64,000 nt of DNA, taken from the NCBI GenBank assembly GCA_963733105.1, contig CAVTCB010000024.1, positions 588,892-652,891 of the forward strand, given 5' to 3'. Source of the DNA: JAFAYN01 sp963733105 (GTDB lineage: Bacteria > Gemmatimonadota > Gemmatimonadetes > Longimicrobiales > Longimicrobiaceae). The notes beneath the pieces are model-generated. The model did no database searches. It saw only the letters and a list, made by a program, of their open reading frames with translations, and was not told the origin of the DNA. The position numbers were made by a program, and so were the translations under genes. This document shows, piece by piece, positions 17,918 to 26,144 of this stretch; the first letter of the stretch is position 1; each line of letters opens with the position of its first letter.

Positions 17918-18442
17918 TCATCCCCGCTGCGCTCTCTCCATCTCCCAGGTGATCGGGACCGACATGAAGTACGGCACCGGGCAGCCCCCCTGCCGCGCCG
18001 GGCGGAAGCGCATCCCCCTGACCACGGTGTAGGTGGCGAGGTCGAGCTCGTGGTAGGTGGACCCGCGAACCAGCCGTATATTGCCCATGGTCCCCGACGT
18101 GTCGATCAGGGCCGCCACTTCGGCCGTTCCGCCCACGCCCGCGTCACGCAGCGCGCCGGGATACAGCGTCTTGAAGAGCCGGGCGACCTCGCTGCGGTTG
18201 TCGAGCCTCGGAGGGGTGTCGTACGGCGTCAGCACCAGGCTGTCCGCGGCCCGGCCGCGCACGCGGAGGGTGTGCAGCGAGTCGAATGCCGCGGCGAGGC
18301 CCGCGTCGTCCGCCGGGAGGGCGGCGGAGGCGCACGACGGGGGCGGGGACCCGGAAGCCGGTCCGGCGGCCGAGGCGCAGGCGGCGAGGAGGGTGAGGGC
18401 GCCCGCGAGCGCCAGGGAGCGGGTGGGGCCGGATGTCGTCAT
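17918..18442 (-). CDS. TonB C-terminal domain lipoprotein
   Basis: A 174-residue protein beginning with a lipoprotein signal (lipobox LLAAC at about residue 21). Residues about 90-172 resemble the TonB C-terminal domain: AEVAALIDTSGTMGNIRLVRG, then RGMRFRPARQGGCPVPYFMS, the VxF.PA..xG.PV pattern of energy-transducer proteins. It lacks the N-terminal membrane anchor and the Pro-rich spacer of TonB, so it is more likely a periplasmic lipoprotein using the same fold than a true energy transducer. The ATG at 18442 precedes the signal peptide; a longer in-frame extension was rejected because it reads through the promoter. Confidence 0.75.
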   Translation of the reverse strand: MTTSGPTRSLALAGALTLLAACASAAGPASGSPPPSCASAALPADDAGLAAAFDSLHTLRVRGRAADSLVLTPYDTPPRLDNRSEVARLFKTLYPGALRDAGVGGTAEVAALIDTSGTMGNIRLVRGSTYHELDLATYTVVRGMRFRPARQGGCPVPYFMSVPITWEMERAQRG

Positions 18443-18502
18443 GGTCGCGAGGATGGGAAGAGGTCGGGAGGAGGTGCGGGGCGGGAAGCTTCTCGCGGCC
18501 GA

Positions 18503-18531
18503 ATAGTACCTGCCGCCGACCGCGGCTCCAA
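18503..18531 (-). promoter_or_regulatory. Candidate promoter of the TonB-domain lipoprotein gene
   Basis: On the minus strand TTGGAG (complement of 18526-18531) and TACTAT (complement of 18503-18508) are 17 bases apart, about 60 bases ahead of the ATG at 18442. Confidence 0.45.
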
Positions 18532-18587
18532 GAAAAACTGTTTCCGGGCGGAATCCGTTCCGCGCCGGGAGCGGGCGCGCTACCTTG

Positions 18588-19997
18588 GTGACGGCCACCC
18601 TCCCCGCGTCCACCTCCGCCTCCGATCCCGTGACCCCTCCCCCCGACCTGGTCCTCCGCGCCCGCCGCGTGGTGCTCCCGGACGGGGTCCGCCCCGCGAG
18701 CGTCCACGTCGCGAATGGCCGGATCGCCTCCGTGGGCGGCTACGACCAGGCGGGCGGCGCGCCGCTGGTGGACCTCGGGGACGCGGTGCTGATGCCGGGG
18801 CTGGTGGACACGCACGTCCACCTCAACGAGCCCGGGCGCACGGAGTGGGAGGGGTTCGAGACCGGCGACGCGCGCCGCGGCGGCCGGCGGCGTCACCACG
18901 CTGGTGGAGATGCCGCTCAACGCCGTCCCCGCCACCACCACGCTGCGGGGCTTCCGCGCCAAGCTGGAGGCCGCGGCGGGGAAGTGCAGCGTGGACGTGG
19001 GCTTCTGGGGCGGCGTGGTCCCCGGCAACGCCGGCGGAGCTGCCCCGGCTGTGGGAGGCGGGCGTGCTCGGCTTCAAGTGCTTCCTGGTCGCCCTCGGGC
19101 GTGGACGAGTTCGAGCACGTGGGCGAGGCCGACCTGCGCCGGGCCATGCCCGTGCTGGCGCGCCTGGGCGCGCCGCTCCTGGTGCACGCCGAGCTCCCGG
19201 AGGCGCTGGAGCGCGCCGCCGCGGAGGTGGAGGGCCGCGACCGGCGCGCCTACGCCACCTGGCTCCGCTCCCGCCCGCCCGAGGCGGAGACGGAGGCGGT
19301 GGAGCTGCTGCTCCGCCTGTGCCGCGAGTACGGGACGCGGGTGCACGTGGTCCACGTCGCCACCGCCGCGGCGGTCCCGCTGCTGCGCGCGGCGCGGGCC
19401 GACGGGCTCCCGGTCACGGCCGAGACCTGCCCGCACTACCTCCACTTCGCCGCGGAGGAGATCGCCGACGGGGCCACGGAGTGGAAGTGCGCGCCGCCCA
19501 TCCGCGGCCGGGCCGAGCGTGAAGGCCTCTGGGAGGCGCTCGCCGCGGGCGACCTGGAGCTGGTGGCCTCCGACCACTCGCCGTGCCCGCCGGAGATGAA
19601 GGAGCGGGGAAGCGGGGACTGGTTCGACGCCTGGGGCGGGATCGCCTCTCTCCAGCTGGGGCTCCCGGTGACGTGGACCGGCGCGCGGGCGCGGGGCATG
19701 GGGCCGGAGCGGATCGCGGAGTGGATGGGCGCGGCGCCGGCGCGGCTCGCGGGGCTGGAGCGGCGCAAGGGCGCCATCGCCCCCGGCCGCGACGCCGACC
19801 TGGTGGTGTGGGACCCGGACGGGGAGACGCGCGTGGACCCCGCGGCGCTCCACCACCGGCACGCGCTCACGCCGTACGCGGGCGGCGTCTTTGCCGGCGA
19901 GGTGCTGGCGACGTACGTTCGTGGGACCCTGGTGTACGACCGCGGCCGGTTCCCGGCGGAGCCGGCCGGCCGCATCCTCCTCCGCGACCCCCGATGA
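18588..19997 (+). CDS. allB: Allantoinase (open frame, but 76 codons scrambled by three insertions)
   Basis: Hydrolyses allantoin to allantoate in purine breakdown. The amidohydrolase metal site starts with VDTHVHLNEPGRTEWEGFET; later motifs include VHVVHVATAAAVPLL, AETCPHYL and ASDHSPCPPEMK, typical of allantoinase. Between 18864 and 19090 the open frame reads nonsense. Removing one base at each of 18864-18865, 19033-19034 and 19090 restores ATRAAAAGGVTTLVEMPLN, VDVGFWGGVVPGN and GFKCFLVPSGVDEF, all family motifs. Three +1 shifts cancel out, so the gene still looks intact to a gene finder. Start taken at GTG 18588; GTG 18630 is an alternative and neither has a clear ribosome binding site. 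The stop overlaps the allantoicase ATG (ATGA). Confidence 0.92.
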   Translation: MTATLPASTSASDPVTPPPDLVLRARRVVLPDGVRPASVHVANGRIASVGGYDQAGGAPLVDLGDAVLMPGLVDTHVHLNEPGRTEWEGFETGDARRGGRRRHHAGGDAAQRRPRHHHAAGLPRQAGGRGGEVQRGRGLLGRRGPRQRRRSCPGCGRRACSASSASWSPSGVDEFEHVGEADLRRAMPVLARLGAPLLVHAELPEALERAAAEVEGRDRRAYATWLRSRPPEAETEAVELLLRLCREYGTRVHVVHVATAAAVPLLRAARADGLPVTAETCPHYLHFAAEEIADGATEWKCAPPIRGRAEREGLWEALAAGDLELVASDHSPCPPEMKERGSGDWFDAWGGIASLQLGLPVTWTGARARGMGPERIAEWMGAAPARLAGLERRKGAIAPGRDADLVVWDPDGETRVDPAALHHRHALTPYAGGVFAGEVLATYVRGTLVYDRGRFPAEPAGRILLRDPR

Positions 19998-20995
19998 CCG
20001 ACTTCCTGGACCTCCCCGACCTGGCGTCGGAGCGCCTGGGCGGCGCCGTGCTGGCCGCCAGCGACGAGTTCTTCGCGCCCAAGGAGGGGCTGCTGAAGCC
20101 CGCCCCCGCCGAGTGGCGCGAGGGCGAGTACACGGAGCGCGGGAAGTGGATGGACGGGTGGGAGACCCGCCGCCACTCCCCGGACCACGACTGGGCGCTG
20201 GTGCGGCTGGGAGCCCCGGGGATCGTCCGGGGACTGGTGGTGGACACCTCCTGGTTCCGCGGCAACTTCCCCGAGGCGTGCTCGGTGGAGGCCTGCTCCC
20301 TCCCCGGGACCCTCTCGGCGGAGGAGCTGGCGGGGGCGGAGTGGACGGAGATCCTCCCCCGCTCGCCGCTCCGGGGGGACCACCGCAACCTCTTCCCGGT
20401 GGAGCACGGCGGGCGCGCCACGCACCTCCGCCTCAACATCTTCCCCGACGGCGGGGTGGCGCGCCTGCGGGTGCACGGCGAGGTGGTGCCGGAGTGGACC
20501 CGCTTCGCGCGCGACGGGGGCGAGGTGGACCTGGCGGCGCTGGAAAACGGGGGGTGGGTGGTGTCGTGCAGCGACATGTTCTTCGGCCACCGGCAGAACC
20601 TGATCCTCCCCGGGCGCTCGCTCTTCATGGGCGACGGCTGGGAGACGCGCCGCCGCCGCGGCCCCGGCCACGACTGGAGCGTCGTCCGCCTGGCCGCGCC
20701 CGGCTCGGTCCACCGGGTGGAGATCGACACGGACCACTTCAAGGGGAACGCGCCGGAGCGCTGCACGCTGGAGGGCGTCCACCTCCCGGGCGCGGACGCC
20801 GCGGCCCTGGAAGACCCCTCCGCGCCCTGGGCTCCGCTCCTCCCGGAGACCCGGCTCCACCCCCACGCCCGGCACCGCTTCGAGGACGAGGTGGCCTCGG
20901 TCGGTCCCCTGACGCACGTGCGGCTGCGCATCTTCCCGTGCGGCGGGATCGCTCGGCTGCGGATCTTCGGCACCCTCCTCTCCGCCCTCCCGTGA
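19994..20995 (+). CDS. alc: Allantoicase
   Basis: A 333-residue enzyme that hydrolyses allantoate to ureidoglycolate and urea. It shows the internal duplication of the family: GGAVLAASDEFFAPKEGLLK / GKWMDGWETRRHSPDHDWAL in the first half and VVSCSDMFFGHRQNLILPG / GDGWETRRRRGPGHDWSVV in the second, each followed by a LRxxIFPDGG/IFPCGGIARLR motif. The ATG overlaps the allantoinase stop (ATGA), and the stop overlaps the next start (GTGA), so the three genes are translationally coupled. Length and repeats are normal. Confidence 0.96.
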   Translation: MTDFLDLPDLASERLGGAVLAASDEFFAPKEGLLKPAPAEWREGEYTERGKWMDGWETRRHSPDHDWALVRLGAPGIVRGLVVDTSWFRGNFPEACSVEACSLPGTLSAEELAGAEWTEILPRSPLRGDHRNLFPVEHGGRATHLRLNIFPDGGVARLRVHGEVVPEWTRFARDGGEVDLAALENGGWVVSCSDMFFGHRQNLILPGRSLFMGDGWETRRRRGPGHDWSVVRLAAPGSVHRVEIDTDHFKGNAPERCTLEGVHLPGADAAALEDPSAPWAPLLPETRLHPHARHRFEDEVASVGPLTHVRLRIFPCGGIARLRIFGTLLSALP

Positions 20996-21498
20996 GCGGC
21001 CTGGAGCGCCTGAACGCGCTCCCGCCGGAGGAGGCGGAGCGGGAGCTGCTCACCTGCTGCGGATCGCGGGAGTGGGCGCGCAGGGTGGCCGCGGCGCGCC
21101 CCTTCGCCTCCGTGCTGGCGCTCCTGGAGCGCGCGGACGCCGTCTGGTGGGCGCTGGACGAGGCGGAGTGGCGCGAGGCGTTCCGCAGCCACCCCAGGAT
21201 CGGCGAGAGGAAGGCGGAGGCGGGGCAGACCGACCGCGAGCGCGCCTGGTCCGCGGGGGAGCAGGCGGGGATGCTCTCCGCCGCGGAGGCGACGCAGCGG
21301 GCGCTCGCCGAGGGGAACCGGGCGTACGAGGCCCGCTTCGGCTGGATCTACATCGTCTGCGCGACGGGGAAGAGCGCGGACGAGATGCTGGAGCTGCTGG
21401 AGCGCCGCCTGCAGAACGACCCCGCCGCCGAGATCCGCGCCGCGGCGGAGGAGCAGCGCCGGATCACCCGGCTGCGGCTGGAGAAGCTGCTGGGGTGA
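20992..21498 (+). CDS. uraD: OHCU decarboxylase
   Basis: A 168-residue enzyme that decarboxylates 2-oxo-4-hydroxy-4-carboxy-5-ureidoimidazoline to S-allantoin. The catalytic His is in FRSHPRIGE (His67) and the other family motifs follow: ERAWSAGEQAGM and RAYEARFGWIYIVCATGKS. Length is typical. The GTG start overlaps the allantoicase stop by 4 bases. It would work directly on the product of the 5-hydroxyisourate hydrolase encoded 226 bases downstream, past a repeat element. Confidence 0.95.
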   Translation: MSGLERLNALPPEEAERELLTCCGSREWARRVAAARPFASVLALLERADAVWWALDEAEWREAFRSHPRIGERKAEAGQTDRERAWSAGEQAGMLSAAEATQRALAEGNRAYEARFGWIYIVCATGKSADEMLELLERRLQNDPAAEIRAAAEEQRRITRLRLEKLLG

Positions 21499-21724
21499 GG
21501 CACCCCCCACCCCCGGCCCCTCCCCCACAAGGGGGGAGGGGAGCACGGCAACTGCGGATACGGCAAGCAGTTGCGTGAGGGATGCGAGCCCGAAGGGGCG
21601 AGACCCCGCGCAGTTTGCGGGGGCTCGACTCCGTTAAGCACGGTTGTATCGTGCTTTACGGAGCCGCAGCCCGACCCCCGCGCCAGCGGGGGGCACGCCC
21701 GAACCCTCGAGACCCGCCAGACGA
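21499..21724 (+). repeat. Composite REP-like repeat between uraD and uraH
   Basis: This gene-free gap holds a strong hairpin (CCCCTCCCCC 21517-21526 with GGGGGAGGGG 21532-21541) preceded by a CACCCCCCACCCC run and followed by GAGCACGGCAAC. A further 120 bases on is the segment GCAGCCCGACCCCCGCGCCA (21666 on). Both parts recur in reverse orientation at 32.66-32.75 kb, and the hairpin part is related to the two elements inside the NRPS gene. I see no promoter that is clearly separate from the repeat. Confidence 0.7.
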
Positions 21725-22054
21725 ATGAGCGCGATCACGACGCACGTGCTGGACACCGCCCGGGGACGCCCGGCCGCCGGGGTCGCCATCCGCCTGGAGC
21801 GCGATGCCCGGGTGCTGGGGAGCGGTGCCACCGACGACGACGGCCGCCTGCGCGACCTCCTCCCCGCCGGCGAGCCGCTGGAGCCGGGAGCGTACCGCCT
21901 GGTGTTCGACACGGGAGCCTACTTCGCGGCGCAGGGGACGGAGGCGTTCTACCCGCAGGTGGCCGTCGACTTCGAGGTCCGCGACGGCGCGCAGCACCAC
22001 CACGTCCCGCTCCTGCTGAGCCCGTTCGGCTACTCCACCTACCGGGGGAGCTGA
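21725..22054 (+). CDS. uraH: 5-hydroxyisourate hydrolase (transthyretin-like)
   Basis: A 109-residue enzyme converting 5-hydroxyisourate to OHCU. It begins ITTHVLDTARGRPAAGV (catalytic His near residue 6), has the Arg of RLERDARVL, the HHHVPLLLSPFGYSTY segment, and ends in the diagnostic YRGS. The ATG at 21725 gives exactly the family's length; an in-frame extension upstream runs into the repeat and was rejected. PuuD starts 4 bases after the stop. Confidence 0.96.
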   Translation: MSAITTHVLDTARGRPAAGVAIRLERDARVLGSGATDDDGRLRDLLPAGEPLEPGAYRLVFDTGAYFAAQGTEAFYPQVAVDFEVRDGAQHHHVPLLLSPFGYSTYRGS

Positions 22055-22057
22055 CCC

Positions 22058-23242
22058 GTGGGGGAGCTGCTGGACCTGGTGCTCCGCTGGATGCACGTGG
22101 TCGCGGGGATCATGTGGATCGGCAACTCGCTGCTGTGGAACTGGATCGACCGCAACCTCCTCCCCTCGAAGGCGGGGAAGGAGGACGTGGCGGGGGAGAT
22201 CTGGCTGCTGCACAGCGGGGCCTTCTACTTCATGGAGAAGGACCTCGGCGGGTGGGACCGCGACCGGCCGCTGCACTGGTTCAAGTGGCAGGCGTACACC
22301 ACCTGGCTCACGGGCGCGGCGCTCCTGGGGGTGGTGTACTACGCGAGCGGCGGGGCGCTGATGGTGGACCCGGCGGTCCGCGACCTCACCCCGGCCGCCG
22401 CCGTGGCGGTGGGCGCGGGGACCATCGTGGGGGCGTGGCTGGCGTACGACCTCTTCCTCGGCCGGGCGATCGCGCGCACGGGGCGGGCGGGGGGGGCGGC
22501 GGGCTTCGCGCTGGTGCTGGGGGTGGGCTTCGGGCTGACGCAGCTCCTGAGCGGGCGCGCGGCGTTCCTGCACGTGGGGGCGATGCTGGGGACGTTGATG
22601 GCGGGGAACGTGTTCCGCGTCATCATGCCCTCGCAGCGGCTGCTGGTGGCCGCCGTGGAGCGCGGGGAGCGGCCGGACCCGGAGCCGGCGAAGCGCGCCA
22701 AGGAGCGGTCGATCCACAACAACTACATGACCTTCCCGGTCATCGCGCTGATGCTGAGCAGCCACTTCCCGGGGCTGTACGGGGGGCGGCTGGCCTGGCT
22801 GGTGCTGGGGGTGCTGGTGCTCTCCGGCGCGGCGGTGCGCCACGTCCTCAACGTCCGCTTCACCTTCCCGCGCTGGAAGCCCGCGCTGGCGGCGACCTTC
22901 GCGGCGTCGCTGGCGGCGCTCGCCCTGCTCACGGTGCGCCCGTCCCCGCGCGCGGCGGCCGGCACCGCGGGCGGCGGCCGGGTGGGCTTCGCCGAGGCGA
23001 ACGCGGTGATCCAGAAGCGGTGCGCGGTGTGCCACTCGGCGGACGCGGCGGACCGCACCTTCGGCGTGGCGCCGGCGGGGGTGGCGTTCGACACGCCGGA
23101 GCAGATCCGCGCCCGGGTGGACCGCATCCGCGCCCGCGCGGTGGACACCGGCACCATGCCGCCGGCCAACAAGACGTTCATGACGCCGGAGGAGCGCGCG
23201 CTGCTGGGGCGCTGGATCGCGCAGGGTGCGCCGCTGGAGTAG
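22058..23242 (+). CDS. puuD: PuuD-type membrane urate oxidase with cytochrome c domain
   Basis: A 394-residue integral membrane protein of the PuuD urate hydroxylase family. Residues about 1-285 carry about eight hydrophobic segments with family motifs: WMHVVAGIMWIGNSLLWNW at the start, and HNNYMTFPVIALMLSSHFP near residue 228. Residues about 300-390 are a cytochrome c domain with one haem site CAVCH (322-326) and an axial-ligand candidate Met in GTMPPANK. It oxidises urate to 5-hydroxyisourate and passes electrons to the respiratory chain, in place of soluble O2-dependent uricase. It starts with GTG right after uraH, consistent with one transcript. Confidence 0.93.
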   Translation: MGELLDLVLRWMHVVAGIMWIGNSLLWNWIDRNLLPSKAGKEDVAGEIWLLHSGAFYFMEKDLGGWDRDRPLHWFKWQAYTTWLTGAALLGVVYYASGGALMVDPAVRDLTPAAAVAVGAGTIVGAWLAYDLFLGRAIARTGRAGGAAGFALVLGVGFGLTQLLSGRAAFLHVGAMLGTLMAGNVFRVIMPSQRLLVAAVERGERPDPEPAKRAKERSIHNNYMTFPVIALMLSSHFPGLYGGRLAWLVLGVLVLSGAAVRHVLNVRFTFPRWKPALAATFAASLAALALLTVRPSPRAAAGTAGGGRVGFAEANAVIQKRCAVCHSADAADRTFGVAPAGVAFDTPEQIRARVDRIRARAVDTGTMPPANKTFMTPEERALLGRWIAQGAPLE

Positions 23243-23281
23243 GCGCGGGCCGCGCATGCATCCTGCGTTCCGGGTGGTCCC

Positions 23282-24514
23282 ATGACCCAGAACGCCCTCG
23301 ACCCGATCCGCGACCCGGAGCGCCTCGCCCGACTGCGGGCCACCGCGCTGCTGGACGCGCCGGCGGACGGCGCGTTCGACCGGCTGACGCGGCTGGCCTC
23401 CCGGCTGCTGGACGCGCCGGTCGCCACGGTGACGCTGGTGGACGTGGACCGGCAGTTCTACGTGAGCTGCGCCGGCGTCCCCGAGCCGCTCGCCAGCGCG
23501 CGGGAGACCCCGCTGGAGATGTCGTTCTGCAGGCACACGGTGGTGCTCGGGAAGCCGCTCGTCGTCGCCGACACCCGCGGGCACCCCGTCGTGGGCGACA
23601 ACCCGGCGATCGAGGGGATGGGGGTGCTGGCGTACGCGGGGATCCCGCTCCTCACCACGGACGGGTACGCGCTCGGCACGCTGTGCGTGATGGATTTCGT
23701 GACGCGCGACTGGACGGAGGAGCAGGTGTCCAGCCTGGCCGACCTGGCCGCTTCGGTGAGCACGGAGATCGAGCTGCGGATGGACATCGCGGAGCGCATG
23801 CGGGTGGAGGAGGCGCTCCACCGGGCGGTGCGCCTGCGCGACGAGGTGCTGGGGATCGTCTCGCACGACCTGCGGAACCCGGTGCACACGGTGTCGCTCA
23901 GCGCGGGCTTCCTGCTGGACGTCCTCCCGGAGGGCGGGGAGGAGGAGCCGGTGCGGAAGCAGCTCGGGATCATCCGCCGGGCGGCGGACCAGATGGACCG
24001 CCTGATCCGCGACCTGCTCGACGTGGCGGGGATCGCGTCCGGCCACCTGTCGCTGGAGCGGTACCCGCAGGACGCGGGGGCGCTGCTGCGGGCGGCGTGC
24101 GAGACGCTGCAGCCCCTGGCGCGGGAGAAGGGGCTCCGCCTGGAGGCCCGCGCGGCGGCGGGCGCGCTCCCGGTGCGGGTGGACGGCGACCGCATCCAGC
24201 AGGTGCTGTCCAACCTGGCGGGGAACGCGTTCAAGTTCACCCCGGAGGGCGGCACGGTCACCGTGAGCCTGGAGGCGGGGGAGGGGGAGGCGCGGTTCTC
24301 GGTGGCGGACACCGGGCCGGGGATTCCTGCGGCGCAGCTCCCGCACGTGTTCGAGCAGTTCTGGCAGGCGAGCGGCGCGGGCCGGCACGGCGCAGGCCTG
24401 GGGCTCGCCATCGCGCGGGGGATCGTGGAAGCGCACGGGGGCGGGATCGGGGTGGAGAGCGCCGTGGGCGAGGGGACGACGTTCTCCTTCACCGTTCCCC
24501 TGGACGACGCCTGA
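23282..24514 (+). CDS. Soluble sensor histidine kinase with GAF domain
   Basis: A 410-residue protein without membrane segments. Residues about 20-165 are a GAF sensor domain (ATVTLVDVDRQFYVSCAG, AYAGIPLLTTDGYALGTLCV). Then follow HisKA with H-box VSHDLRNPVH (His195), and the HATPase domain with N-box NLAGNAFKFTPEGG, G1 DTGPGIP and G2 GAGLGLAIARG. It is a cytosolic two-component sensor kinase; no response regulator is encoded nearby, so the partner is elsewhere. It lies 39 bases after puuD but is not obviously part of purine catabolism. Confidence 0.92.
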   Translation: MTQNALDPIRDPERLARLRATALLDAPADGAFDRLTRLASRLLDAPVATVTLVDVDRQFYVSCAGVPEPLASARETPLEMSFCRHTVVLGKPLVVADTRGHPVVGDNPAIEGMGVLAYAGIPLLTTDGYALGTLCVMDFVTRDWTEEQVSSLADLAASVSTEIELRMDIAERMRVEEALHRAVRLRDEVLGIVSHDLRNPVHTVSLSAGFLLDVLPEGGEEEPVRKQLGIIRRAADQMDRLIRDLLDVAGIASGHLSLERYPQDAGALLRAACETLQPLAREKGLRLEARAAAGALPVRVDGDRIQQVLSNLAGNAFKFTPEGGTVTVSLEAGEGEARFSVADTGPGIPAAQLPHVFEQFWQASGAGRHGAGLGLAIARGIVEAHGGGIGVESAVGEGTTFSFTVPLDDA

Positions 24515-24544
24515 GCCGTACATCTCACCAACGGAGGGTTCACG

Positions 24545-24727
24545 ATGGAGCCGCACGAGAACAAGAAGATCGACCTGAGCAAGGCCGTGGCCGCCCACGA
24601 GCAGGCGGAGGCGGCGCTCTCGGACCTGATCCTGGCGGCGCCCAGCCCTCGCTACGAGCAGATGCTGGAGCGGGTGCAGCGCAACCTGGAGGAGCTGCGC
24701 GCGGAGACCGCGAAGAGCGCTCCCTGA
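24545..24727 (+). CDS. Small charged protein of unknown function
   Basis: A 60-residue protein with a good ribosome binding site (GGAGG 9 bases ahead of the ATG). It is hydrophilic and predicted mostly helical, with a heptad-like pattern from residue 12 on (AVAAHEQAEAALSDLIL, YEQMLERVQRNLEELRAE). No signal peptide or metal motif. It lies between the histidine kinase and the transglycosylase with gaps of 30 and 3 bases, so co-transcription is likely. I do not recognise the family. Confidence 0.6.
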   Translation: MEPHENKKIDLSKAVAAHEQAEAALSDLILAAPSPRYEQMLERVQRNLEELRAETAKSAP

Positions 24728-24730
24728 GCC

Positions 24731-25516
24731 GTGGCGATCTGGCGTCGCGACCCGCCCCGTCCGGAGCCGGACGACGACCGGACGCTGCTCTGGGAGGGGC
24801 CGCAGCCGCAGACCGCTCCTCCGGCAGCGGAGGAGCGGCCCCGGAAGAAGCGGGGCGTCGCCTGGCGCCTGGCGAGGGCGGCGCTGCTCGTCCTCCTGGG
24901 GTACTACGTGCTCTGCCTGGTGCTGCTGGTGGTGTACCGCTTCGTCCCCCCGCCGACGACGGGGGTGCAGGTGGAGCGCAGGGTGGGGGCGTGGATCGGG
25001 GGGGAGGAGTACGAGCCGAGGAAGGAGTTCGTGGCCTTCGACGACCTGCCGCGGCACGTGTGGCGCGCGGTGGTGGCGGCGGAGGACGGGGACTTCTGGA
25101 ACCACGACGGCTTCGACTGGGAGGAGATGCGGAGCGCGGGGGAGGACGCGAAGGGGGGCGGGCGGATGCGCGGCGCGTCCACCCTCACGCAGCAGCTGAT
25201 GAAGAACCTCTTCGGGTGCACCTGCCGCAACCCGGTGCGCAAGCTCTACGACCTGGCGCTGACGCCGGCGGCGGAGCTGATCCTGGGGAAGGAGCGCATC
25301 CTGGAGCTGTACCTGAACCAGGTGGAGTGGGGTCCCGGCGTGTTCGGGATCGACGCCGCGGCGCGGCACCACTACGACGTGGGCGCCCGGAAGCTCACGC
25401 GTACGCAGGCCGCCGGACTGGCCGCGCTCCTTCCCAACCCGCGCCAGCGCACCCCCGCGAACACGCGGTGGTACCGGGGGGAGATCCTGCGGCGGATGCG
25501 TTTCAGGGGGTGGTGA
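24731..25516 (+). CDS. mtgA: Monofunctional peptidoglycan transglycosylase (GT51)
   Basis: A 261-residue protein with one N-terminal membrane anchor (about residues 50-70) and a periplasmic GT51 domain that polymerises lipid II into glycan chains. GT51 motifs are present: AAEDGDFWNHDGFDW (catalytic Glu), GASTLTQQLMKNLF, and the region KERILELYLNQVEWGPGVFGI. There is no transpeptidase domain, and the 261-residue length is normal for MtgA. The N-terminal 45 residues are Pro- and Arg-rich and cytosolic. Starts with GTG 3 bases after the small gene. Confidence 0.93.
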   Translation: MAIWRRDPPRPEPDDDRTLLWEGPQPQTAPPAAEERPRKKRGVAWRLARAALLVLLGYYVLCLVLLVVYRFVPPPTTGVQVERRVGAWIGGEEYEPRKEFVAFDDLPRHVWRAVVAAEDGDFWNHDGFDWEEMRSAGEDAKGGGRMRGASTLTQQLMKNLFGCTCRNPVRKLYDLALTPAAELILGKERILELYLNQVEWGPGVFGIDAAARHHYDVGARKLTRTQAAGLAALLPNPRQRTPANTRWYRGEILRRMRFRGW

Positions 25517-25578
25517 GGGAGCTCTCGCAGGCAGGATCGCAGGGGCGAATCGTTTTTCTGGCGCAGCACTATTCGGAC

Positions 25579-25590
25579 ATTATATTGTGG
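25579..25590 (+). promoter_or_regulatory. Candidate -10 region of the START-like gene
   Basis: The 12-mer ATTATATTGTGG is identical to that at 14933-14944. TATATT would give a transcript with a leader of about 50 bases ending in the GGAGGT ribosome binding site ahead of the ATG at 25645. Confidence 0.45.
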
Positions 25591-25644
25591 CGGAGAGGCC
25601 TCTCGAACGATGAAGGCCGATATCGATCCACGGAGGTCCGATCC

Positions 25645-26118
25645 ATGGTCGCTTCCATCACCCGTATCATCTGGTACGTCGAAGCGTCCCGCGCGGACAT
25701 CTACCGCGCGCTCCTCGACGCGCGGGCGGTCACGAACTGGATGGTGCCGGCCGGGATGACCGGCCACGTGCACGAGTTCGACGCCCGCGAAGGCGGCCGG
25801 TTCCGCGTATCGCTCACGTACGCCTCGCCCACCGGGACGGGGAAGACCACCATGCACACCGACACGTACCTCGGCCGCTTCGTCGAGCTGGTGCCGGACG
25901 AGCGGGTGGAGGAGGAGCTGGAGTTCGAGACGGACAATCCCGCGATGCGCAACGAGATGAGGGTCGCGTTCACGCTCCTCGACGCGGACGGCGGCACGGA
26001 CGTGCTCGCCGTGCACGAGAACGCGCTGCCCGGCGTCACGCCCGCCGACAACGAGGCCGGCTGGCGGATCGTGCTCGGGAAGCTCGCGAGGCTGGTCGAG
26101 GCGGGCCGGAAGACGTAG
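25645..26118 (+). CDS. SRPBCC/AHSA1 (START-like) domain protein
   Basis: A 157-residue soluble protein with the AHSA1-like pattern: an N-terminal strand ITRIIWYVEASRADIYRALLDARAVTNW, middle strands GGRFRVSLTY and VELVPDERVEEELEF, and a C-terminal helix NEAGWRIVLGKLARLVEA. The fold forms a hydrophobic cavity for small ligands; many family members are annotated only as ATPase-activator homologues or polyketide-cyclase-like. The ATG at 25645 has a strong GGAGGT site. It stands alone after the transglycosylase and is convergent with the next gene. No specific role can be assigned. Confidence 0.85.
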   Translation: MVASITRIIWYVEASRADIYRALLDARAVTNWMVPAGMTGHVHEFDAREGGRFRVSLTYASPTGTGKTTMHTDTYLGRFVELVPDERVEEELEFETDNPAMRNEMRVAFTLLDADGGTDVLAVHENALPGVTPADNEAGWRIVLGKLARLVEAGRKT

Positions 26119-26144
26119 GAGGAAGGAGGCTTCGTTCCGGACGG

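Noticed and set aside
24545..24727. The 60-residue gene as a RiPP precursor or antitoxin
   Set aside because: No Cys/Ser/Thr-rich core, no GG motif and no toxin partner; only a charged helical protein.
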